A DNA stretch of 64,000 bases from Ectobius pallidus (taxonomy: Eukaryota > Arthropoda > Insecta > Blattodea > Ectobiidae), in contig CAXKWD010000010.1 of assembly GCA_964059195.1 (NCBI GenBank), positions 1,556,001 to 1,620,000 on the forward strand, given 5' to 3'. Numbering within the stretch: the stretch's first letter is position 1; the number at the start of each line of letters is the position of its first letter. Under the pieces are notes generated by a model. It did not search any database, had not been told where the DNA came from, and saw only the letters and a program-made list of their open reading frames with translations. Below, one piece after another: positions 55,560 to 64,000 of this stretch. The translations under genes were made by a program, and so were the position numbers.

Positions 55560-57566
55560 AACTCCAAAGTTATTTTATTTTATTTCATTTTATTTTATTT
55601 GTTTCATATTTTATATTTATACCTCGTTTTATCAACTTGACTTGCAATTTTCAAGAATAATTTAATATCAGAACTTGTTAAAAGAATCACCGATATTATT
55701 TTGAAGAGGTAATTTATTGGAATAAATAGTCACCATAACACCTCCTTTTTAAGCTAATCATTCTTTGTGTACCTAACTTCAATTCTCTTTTATTGGGAAT
55801 TAAACACTTAAACACTGTGCATAAAATTAACTTAAGATCATTGTAAATTATACGTGTTGTTAAGTAAGTTACAGCTTTAGGAAATTGGTCAGAACTGTTA
55901 TCGATGCGTATCTTTATATTCTGCAGAGCAGCTGTGCAATCTTGACCAACAATCTTGCAGTAGCAGGCTTCTTGGCCACTCGATGCACTGAGTCAGCAAT
56001 GAAAGTTCACTTAGGTTATTGCAAGGTCTAGGTCACCTTTATGCTGAGCTAATTAACGAAACCTATCAATGTGTAGCGTGACTGACAAGTCATATTTCCA
56101 ATAATACACTGGAGCTCTTAAAAATAGCATTCATTTCCATTTCACTTGGCATTATGTAAAGTAAAATGCAAACAGTCCATTTTCCACGAATTCATTTCAC
56201 TAATTCAATAAGCCAATAATCAATTATTTATAAGTTAATTTAATTCATTCAGTTTATTCAGTTATTAAAATGTATGGCTCTTCTTCACAAATATATAACC
56301 GAATGAAATAATTCGTGAGGAGAAAACTCGCGGTGCCCTAGTTTTGTTTTGGAAAATACTAATTTATGAACAAAGTAAAATGATACATATGATGCAACAA
56401 CTCCTCACTGCAAGGTAGAATTTAATACAAAATGTTTAGTTTTAACTTAGTTTTAACTGATATATAAATCTAGTGGTTCCGATGCCTCTGTCTGATCTTT
56501 CATACAATACTACAAAACTGAGATAACTGAAATGTTCCATTAACATAGTTTTATACCGGAAAGAACATAGGACTACACTTGTTTTGAAATGCTGCACAGT
56601 CTCTCAAAATGTTGGCCGCTTTTAATGGTTTGTGATAACGATTGATATTTTCCTTGTCTCTATTTAGCATTATCAATGCCAAATGTTGTCAAATTGATTG
56701 TTCTTAGTTTTCCATAGACAAAGCAAATCGCCAAGAAAGAACCATGGGAAACTTTCTATGAAGTTTAGAAACTCCAGAAAAATATTGGCTACCGGTATGT
56801 GAAAACATATGGTTTATTGTTTACTTACATGTCCTTACATGTCGCATGAAGCCCGGCTACGATGCTGCAAGATTTCGTCCAGCGTCTAGTGAGACACCGG
56901 AAAAATTAAAATCAGTCTGTATATATACACACTTCAGAGAGAAAAAGCTGTAAATATCGTATTGCCTACTGTTCCACAAAAACTATAATAATTTTAAAAA
57001 GTAAAAAAAAAGTACGGTCACTTCCTCGCAGTGTTTCTTGCTATGATTTTATACGTGTATTATATTTTTATATAAATATTATATATTATATATAATATGA
57101 AATCCTGTTTCGGTTGTCATAAGCCTATATATTGTCCAAGCCAACACTAGGCTACCGGTATCAGTATTTGTAAAATAAAATATTTTCCATGTCTATTTAA
57201 ATTATTTATATAGGCTACTGCTGAGTTTTAATTAACATTTGAGCTAAAATAATCCAAAGGGACCAAGGGGGAAAGGTGGCAAGTAACCCATGTGTGGTTA
57301 GGTTAGTTAAGGTTAGGTAATGTGTTACAATTTTAGACTTTATCATATATATATGAAGAGAATATAAACAAGACAAGTTGACGGGATATTATTTTTAGTT
57401 TTATTTTTTGTTTGTCTTTTTAAATCGCAGTACTGCTGAATGGTAGTATTGTATAGTTTTAGACCTACTTATATGGTTGAAACCAATATTTTAAAACATA
57501 CTTTTGTAATATGGTTTATTCTTTACTTACAAATTTCCTGAGGATAGGTGGACTCCGATTTTTTAA

Positions 57567-57601
<35 letters not shown>

Positions 57602-58639
57602 GGCACATTGGCCAACTGTGCCAGGAACGAAAAATGATTTACTGATTTAATTTTCCCTTATAAACCACCAAGAACCAGATTGGATGCATTGTCGTAGGAC
57701 TGTCTGCAGTTATTTTCATTACTAATGGCATATTATTTTATGCAACGTACCGAAAAATGCCATTTGCAAGTTCCTCGGATTTATGTCCAGGATTAGGAAA
57801 CACAAAAGCCTCTCTAGTTACGTGAAGATTGTCCGCTGTTTAGGCAAGAGTATAGCTCTGACTCCAACATGTTCTATTAAGAAAATACTGTCAAAGCCTG
57901 AAAAAACGACAGTGGAACCTTGATTAGCAGGATAAGATGGGAGTCCTTTTGAAGAACTAGAACTTAACGCACGCAAAGGCAATGCAAACGCAATAGAAAC
58001 GCTATGCTATACCATGCTGCCATGCCATGCCTGGTGGTATTACTTATAAAAGAAGCATTATACAGAGCGAACTAAGGTATTAAAAAGGTACACTCGAACC
58101 TACATTTCATCTAAATATCAAAATTTCATATAAGAGCCTATTTAAAGTATCACTTCCGCATCTGATAGCAATATTACTGATCATTCTCACTCTTCTTCAA
58201 AATATTTTAGATTTTTCTCGAGTAATTTTGCATGTAAAGTATAGGCTACTACTCCTTAAAGGGTCATTGAGATCAATTAAATGCCCTTATGGACCCATTA
58301 GTAAGCCGGGACACACAGAGTGAGAAACGCTATTATATTTTAAATTATACCCAACTGTCTCACAGGCCCATTTTAGAGTATTATGATGGAAGAGCATTCA
58401 AATAAAATTTCTATAACAAATGCCCAAATTTAAAACAAATTGAGTCATTTAAGAAAATAAAAAATATATTCTCTGAAACCTTACATAGGTAAGATAATTT
58501 GGTTTTGTTCTTGAGCTGTATTTTTCTCAAATATGACTTAGAGCAGGGAAAATAAATCAGATTAGTTTCCAGCGGAAAAACGAAATATGTTTAAATTCGT
58601 AAGTTGCATTTTGGTACACGGTTGTATAGTACAGTGCGT
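55560..58639. other. Unassigned AT-rich sequence
   Basis: Contains a TTTTA-rich low-complexity stretch (about 55570-55620), a short TTAGG-like patch (57296-57322) and an (ATT)n microsatellite (about 57570-57600). No gene was found. Confidence 0.45.
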
Positions 58640-60610
58640 CGAATTTCCACTTAAAAAAAAAAAAAAACAGTTTACCCTTAGTGATATCTTTTTGTGAAAT
58701 GGCCTCTATATAACGTGTAGAGAAATCGTAGGTAAATTAGTCGATTTCTTCAAGATCCTCCCCCACACCCCCCAGTCTTAAGTTTCAATTTTCTTTAATT
58801 ACATCATTTGTTTTTTTAACATTTACTTTCATATCAGCCTACCGTTAGTGGTATTTTTAGTTAGAAAGGTCTATATTTTACGTGACAAAAATCTCAGCTT
58901 GATCGAACAAGTCTTCAGATGCCAACAGAGTGTTAAAATTCGTACAAACATGCCCAAAACTTATTGTTCTCTTTATTTCGTAAAATGAGGGCAATGTTTC
59001 TGTCTCCTGTGATCGGTTCAATAAATAAGAAACACAGCTCACCACGGGAAGGTGGCTGCAGTTCAAGATCCACCCACACACCCACCCATGCATAATGTTA
59101 TATAGGCTACTGTGGGTGCAGGCTCATAATCATCGTTAATTTTTCACTTTGAATTTTCTTTCGGATTAAATTCTGGCATAGGGTCTAGCATCACGAAGTT
59201 GTTTGTTGGTCAAAATATTCCTATGTCAGAGCTATAGTAGTATTGGGTTGCGACAGTACTGCTGCCAACACTGGTCGAAAGTATGGAGCGATTGGGCATT
59301 TTAAACAAACGTCTTCGGATATTTGTCTCTATGGCACACACCAAAGAGCTCCCACTTGACATTTAACTGAATCCATAGGTGGCAAGTCTATCGGACCAAA
59401 TACGTTTAGAGGTCCAATCGGATCAGCACTTCCAACGTACGAGTTTTCAGTTTGATCAAGTAAAATAGAGCCTCAACTTCACCGAAGATTCAATGAGAAC
59501 AAGAATATTTGCTGAGTATTTGCCAAGCAGTTCCTTCAGGAGAAACTGATGATGGGTAGCTGACAGTAACCCTTGTAAAATTCGTCAAGCCAGATGGCCA
59601 ATAACAGCAAATGGGAGCTTAATTTTGTACGTGGGAATAAAAGAACCAACGGAAGAACTTAAAGTCATTGTCCAGTTCATCGTGGAAATCTACGTGCCAC
59701 TCTGGTTCGCTGTGATCCTTAATCCATTGTGTGCTCGTCTTCTGTGGCGACTCACCAGGATTTCTCGTCGTAGTTTTGACAGAATACTAAAAAAATATTT
59801 TTAACCAGTAATTCGTAGAAACGCGTAGTATGGCCATCTCGAGAACCAACTCTTTCCAATGTTGAATGACCAAGATGCTAAAATACTGGCTGGAGGCAGT
59901 TCTAAACACAAGATAATCTGGTGATTGTCCCCACCTGGTGAACGCGAACCAATATGTGAATTCGTCCTTCACGATATAAAGTTAGAAGCACGAAATTGTG
60001 TTCATACGATTAAATGGTAACATGCACGCTGACGGAGTCGCCCCTGACAAAACATTGAGCTTGGAGAAGCTAAAAGAAAATGTGAAGAATGCTTCAATGA
60101 CCGATGAAACTGTGTCATCTGAAAAAAGAATGAAGTGGATGAGGCGGCATCAGCGGTAAGTGGGAAGAGGAACGACAAGGACTTATCGTAGTAACATTAC
60201 AATCAAGAGAGAACAAGCCAGAAATTAACACAAAAGATTTCAAGGCAAAGGAGTAACGATATCAACCTGCACCACTTAATACATCATTAGTATGAACTCG
60301 AAACTCGAACTGCAGCCATCTCATAGGTGAACTGTAGGTTCCTTCATCTCTATTGAACGTAATCGAAGAGCTGCAGACGCAAAATATTAATTTTTACATA
60401 ATTAACAGTTCACAAGGGACAGTAACATTGAAATTTATTTGTACAGAACAACGAAAACAATAACTTTTTGGAGTATATATCCAAACTTTAAGACACTAGT
60501 GGCACATGAAATACTTGACCGATCAAACTGAGTTTTTACATGTAAAACGCAGAGCTTTCTGAACAAAAAATACCACTAAGGGAAAGTTAAGTGACATTTT
60601 ACAAGATAGT
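58640..60610 (+). mobile_element. Decayed transposon-like unit with inverted flanks
   Basis: 58838-59020 matches the reverse complement of about 60410-60600, sharing TTAGTGGTATTTTT, AAAGGTCTATATTTTAC-like, CTCAGCTTGATCG and TTATTGTTCTC-like blocks. A second partial copy of the end lies at about 58665-58720. A decayed coding region is enclosed (59560-60240). The exact termini and target duplication are not resolved. Confidence 0.5.
59560..60240 (+). pseudogene. Remnant of an uncharacterised, probably transposon-borne protein
   Basis: Plus-strand translation in shifting frames gives, in order: RWPITANGSLILYV, then FIVEIYVPLWFAV, then PVIRRNA-YGHLENQLFPMLNDQDAKI, and LTESPLT with EKLKE. I recall the same order (SRWLTTANR..LRLYV, VYAPxWF, VIQRNxxFxHPENLLLAML, TEPPLT) from a widespread uncharacterised arthropod and cnidarian protein family, not confirmed by search. 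Stops and frameshifts are frequent. Its biochemical role is unknown to me. Confidence 0.5.
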
Positions 60611-60875
60611 ATTCTTTAACAAGTATTTAAAAATATAGGTTATTGGATTCACCTCAAGAAAGTGACTAATTGACCAGCGCAATGGTGTAATGAAGATAAG
60701 TTGGGCCCCCCGCAAAATTTAATTTGGGTCCATAACAAGATTCATTAACACGATTCATCAGCATGATTTTGACGGCAGAACATATCAAATTTGATAGGCT
60801 GACAGAACCTCGGACTTATTAAATTTGGCCTATATTATTATTCACTGCGAAGAATAGAGATGGGCCTACTCAGCA

Positions 60876-61052
60876 GCTGTATTGAACCCCAGGGCAGGCA
60901 AGAGGAGTGTGGGCCGTCCTAGGACCCGGTGGTCAACTTCAGTCAACTTCAATGGTCGAAACAGCGGGAAAGCAGTGGACAAGAATCGCCAGTGACAGGA
61001 GAAGGTGGAAACAGTTAGGAAAGACAATAACAAATTAAAAAAAAAAAAAAAA
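60876..61052 (+). pseudogene. LINE 3' end with poly-A tail
   Basis: GKRSVGRPRTRW, then in a shifted frame a GKQWTRIA-like and RRRWKQLG segment, is the usual C-terminus of a non-LTR reverse transcriptase. It is followed by an 18-19 base poly-A run (61036-61054). Severe 5' truncation. Confidence 0.7.
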
Positions 61053-61054
61053 AA

Positions 61055-61400
61055 CTGTAACACATAAGGTTGTTCAAAACGTTCCGTTATATTAGTTTAG
61101 AGTCACTGTCTACTTTTCAGGTTATAATGTGTTTTGATTAGTTTACAATGAGTACTTTTCGTTATATTAGTTGAGAGTCTTTATCTACTGTTCGGTTTAT
61201 AATATGTTTTGATTAGTCTCCGATGATGGAAATATGAAATTAGTAGGAAAATATGAACTCGTTAGACCTAGCTTACGTATCGAGTAACGCTCCGAGCTAA
61301 CCCTGGTATTAGCGGGAGGCCTTTGCCCCTATGGGATTAATGATGCTTATTTATTTATTTATTTATTTATTATTATTATTGGAGGTAATATTACTACCCA
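61055..61400. other. Unassigned sequence with (TTTA)n
   Basis: A TTTA tetranucleotide run lies at about 61346-61375. Two diverged copies of a TTCGTTATATTAGT and GTTTATAATRTGTTTTGATTAG block lie at about 61085-61150 and 61155-61220. Confidence 0.6.
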
Positions 61401-61413
61401 TTAGTAATTGTAG

Positions 61414-61712
61414 GACAGCCGCCGTGGTCTTGTGGTTAGCGTCGCTGACTACAGATCCGTCGGCCCGGGTTTGATCCCCGGTACCTCTTCCAATTTTTCT
61501 GAGGTAGGGATGTCTGGAACGGGGTGAACTCAGCCTCGTGATTCAAATTGAAGGGCTACTTGGTAGAGAAGTAGTGGCTCCGGTCATGGAAACCACCATT
61601 AATGGCCTTGTGTGCAGGAATTTTGACCACATGCCCCCCAATCCTGCCATCTAGATCACGCAGCGTTCGGGTGGTAGGCCTTGTCCCTTCCGTGATGTAG
61701 CGCCACGGAGTT
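61414..61712 (+). repeat. tRNA-derived SINE, family 2, full-length copy
   Basis: Head GCCGCCGTGGTCTTGTGGTT (box A) and GGGTTTGATCCCCGG (box B), body with TTTTTCTGAGGTAGGG, CTGGAACGGGGTGAACTCAG and GACCACATGCCCCCCAATCC. Flanked by TAGTAATTGTAG (61402-61413) and TAGTAGTTGTAG (61713-61724), a 12-bp duplication with one mismatch. Confidence 0.88.
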
Positions 61713-61724
61713 TAGTAGTTGTAG

Positions 61725-63555
61725 TGTAGGATATTTGGCAATGAAGTATTATTATTTCCTAGACCGCTTACCTACAAATCTGGCACAGTTACATTTGTAA
61801 TATGTAGAATCCTTACGGGTCATTGCAAGCGGCGAAGACATTTTTATGTTTAATCTAGCTTTTTCTCTGCTTAATTGTCTTTAATGGTGAAAATTTAAAT
61901 AAAAATCCACCTTATTTCACATATATCCAAACACAGAAGTTCAACTTAGCACAAAGTTTACTACAGATAATGTAACAAGTGTATATTATGCTTTTATAAT
62001 GTTAAAAACACATCCCTTCATTTTATAGCAGTTAATTTGCAACTAATTATACATTTTTTATAATTTGATATTATGAGATACGCTAATGTACTTTTGGTAC
62101 AGATTCTACTGTTGGTGAAATTACAATAAAATTTGGAGTCACACACATTTATACAAACGTACACACATATGGGATGTGCATAGCAGTATTTTGTTTAGTA
62201 TCACACCAAGCTATCAAACATGATGACGACAAAGTCTAATTCTTATTGCTTGTCATTTGTTTGGCTCTATTTATATTATCCTCAAGAGAACCCATCTTTC
62301 AATTAAGTGTTCTCTTTTTCTTTTATTGCTTTGCATGTTTCTCTAATTATGACAACACATTTATATTCCTTTTTTTGTTTCCTTTGGGTCCTCTAGAACC
62401 TCTGCCCCCCCCGCATCGTGAGTTCTGCGAGGTCTTCATTTATTCCACTGGACCTGCGTTATGTGAGGGTCATTTAAAAAAAAGGGTAAGTATTTTTTTT
62501 AAGTGGAATTTTTATGCACCCTATTGTACAGAACCAATATTAAAAATGAGTAAAATTTTATGCAGTATAGCCTACCATGCATTCTGTAGTCCAAGCAGTC
62601 AAAGCAGATAAAAACTTATCTCAGAACCCAGGTTACCATATCTTCAATATCCATTCCCGCTTGTGTTTTCTACATTTTATCTTCATAAGCTTACAATCCG
62701 GGGCATTAAGTTAAGCTTTCTTTTTGTATGTGTTCGATGGTAGAATGTCAGAAGAGCCTCACTCTTCCATTATTCGTTTGGGATGGTTAATATCGGACAG
62801 TAGCTTTCTCCTGTACACTATGACTTGTTCTGACGCAGCCTGCTTTCTCTTTTCTCTTGTTTTCTTAGCAACAGGTGCTTCTGACAAGTGATTGATAAAT
62901 TCTATCTGCTACAGCTCAGCTCATTCTACCTCCTACCACTTCAGCTATGCACACAAGTTCAAATTCAAATGAAAAATCTGACGTGACTAATGTGTCTTAA
63001 AGTGCCCTATAGAGACCTCATAGTGTTTATTGATTTCACATGAAGTTGATTCTTTATGTAAAAAGCGTGCTAGTTGATTTACAGAAGCACATGCAATTCT
63101 TCTAGATTAACAAAAAAAATCGGGTGCGTGGAACGCCACGCGACAGAAGTGAAACTTTCCTTGACAACGTTGAGAGTGAAATAGGGGAATATATATAATT
63201 ACATCGAACGGAAAAAGGAAATCATCTGAATAAAAAATAAAATAAGAAATGTACTTTTTCGGCATTTTAAATAGAATACATATAAGACAGTAACACAGTT
63301 GTGATGAACTAATGCCCAAACTGTCACTGATCGTAGCCACTGTGTTTGTTTACATGAACGGGACGCTTTGTTTAAGTTTCCGAGAACGTTAGTGACGTGT
63401 AAACGATGCTCACGCAACGAATAGAGCCATCTATAATGGTGAAGGGCTCACCACGCCACTAGCTCGAAGCAGTAATAGCCCCCCACTCAATGCCTGATAT
63501 CTTTCCCCGCGCGCTCCCGTGGCCCCACTCTTTCGATAACAACTCTATGCTTGCT
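61725..63555. other. Unassigned AT-rich sequence
   Basis: The open frame at 62246-62611 (121 codons) has hydrophobic stretches but no recognisable family signature. I do not call it a gene. Confidence 0.4.
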
Positions 63556-63682
63556 ACTGTCTGACTGTGAGCTGAAGGCCGAGCTGTTGGCATAGTGGGG
63601 GAAAGACATAGACAGTAAATGCAAGGGCATGGTTAAGTAGTGGGGGAACGCTAGCTCGGCCTTCAGCTCGCAGTCAGACAGT
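63556..63682. repeat. 30-bp inverted repeat, stable hairpin
   Basis: 63556-63585 and 63653-63682 are inverted copies with 29 of 30 positions matching. The 67-base loop holds two TAGTGGGGGA words. It could be the termini of a tiny MITE or an RNA hairpin. Confidence 0.8.
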
Positions 63683-64000
63683 ACTTACCCATACTACTTT
63701 CGTGGGGGATTTTATTCGTAACGCTAGAGCGTAACTCAACTTTGGGTAAACTCTCGATTTACTCCTAGCGCGCCTAAAGAAGATTCACTTAAAAAAAACA
63801 CAATATCATATGCTGACTGACAACATTGCTTTAACGTATATTTTATGTGTTGTATTTTAGTTATGAATGTGAGGTTTGAATCCAGATACGACAGTCAGAG
63901 TATAAGGCTGTGTGTTTTATCAAGATTTAAAACAGATATTTCAACCTTACTGGAAAAATGGCATTAATTAATACCGTAAAACATGTCAAAATCGTCAGGA
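63683..64000. other. Unassigned sequence
   Basis: Nothing recognised to the window edge. Confidence 0.45.

Noticed and set aside
57296..57322. TTAGG-like patch that could be an interstitial telomere repeat
   Set aside because: Only a few imperfect units (GGTTAGGTTAG, AAGGTTAGG) are present, too short to separate from chance.
62246..62611. 121-codon frame as a membrane protein gene
   Set aside because: Hydrophobic stretches come from T-rich DNA; no promoter, splice or family support.

Overview
The window looks like repeat-dense, AT-rich arthropod DNA, most likely from an insect with a large genome. The reasons are a mariner transposase, several degenerate non-LTR retrotransposons, tRNA-derived SINEs with target-site duplications, pogo/Tigger-type ends and a tRNA-Leu-primed LTR element. 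The palindromic word TAGGCCTA recurs throughout; a cockroach or another large-genome insect is only a guess. I could not support any host protein-coding gene, rRNA or intact tRNA.

Region 1-20 kb holds a 1.3 kb mariner with a frameshifted transposase (3161-4493), an 80-bp minisatellite near 5.5 kb, a stop-interrupted LINE reverse transcriptase (6.7-8.0 kb), two further decayed LINE fragments (13.1-14.9 kb), and a foldback element at 17.1-18.5 kb with a LINE tail inserted in one arm. Region 20-40 kb holds a ~155-bp satellite-like array, a young deletion-derivative LTR retrotransposon (22536-25624) whose small reading frame joins a coiled-coil/repeat region to the start of an integrase, a 3 kb element made mostly of ~1 kb inverted arms (27133-30109), two Helitron-like units joined head to tail (31724-34440), a pogo-like element with a psq-type helix-turn-helix remnant (34680-35698), a Tigger-like MITE (36047-36770) and a ~600 bp SINE (38407-39008).

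The most interesting unit is a 15.4 kb Polinton/Maverick-like element at 40162-55553. It has very long inverted terminal repeats beginning with AG, a near-perfect 6-bp target duplication, and one intact protein-primed-type family B DNA polymerase (49070-52390) with all exonuclease and polymerase catalytic motifs. No integrase, ATPase, protease or capsid gene is visible. The inverted repeats have grown inward until they contain the last ~0.5 kb of the polymerase gene, so a truncated, broken copy of its 3' end lies in the other arm. Between the arms are a 119-bp tandem array, a TATA-box promoter with a plausible 5' exon and splice donor, and fifteen 195-bp repeats that appear to fill the first intron. 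The left arm has itself been invaded by a pogo-like MITE carrying a SINE, and by a 58-bp tRNA-half insertion whose empty site is preserved in the right arm.

Region 55.6-64 kb is mostly unassigned. It contains a decayed transposon-like unit (58640-60610) with remnants of an uncharacterised protein family, a LINE 3' end with a poly-A tail, a SINE, and a striking 30-bp inverted repeat near 63.6 kb.
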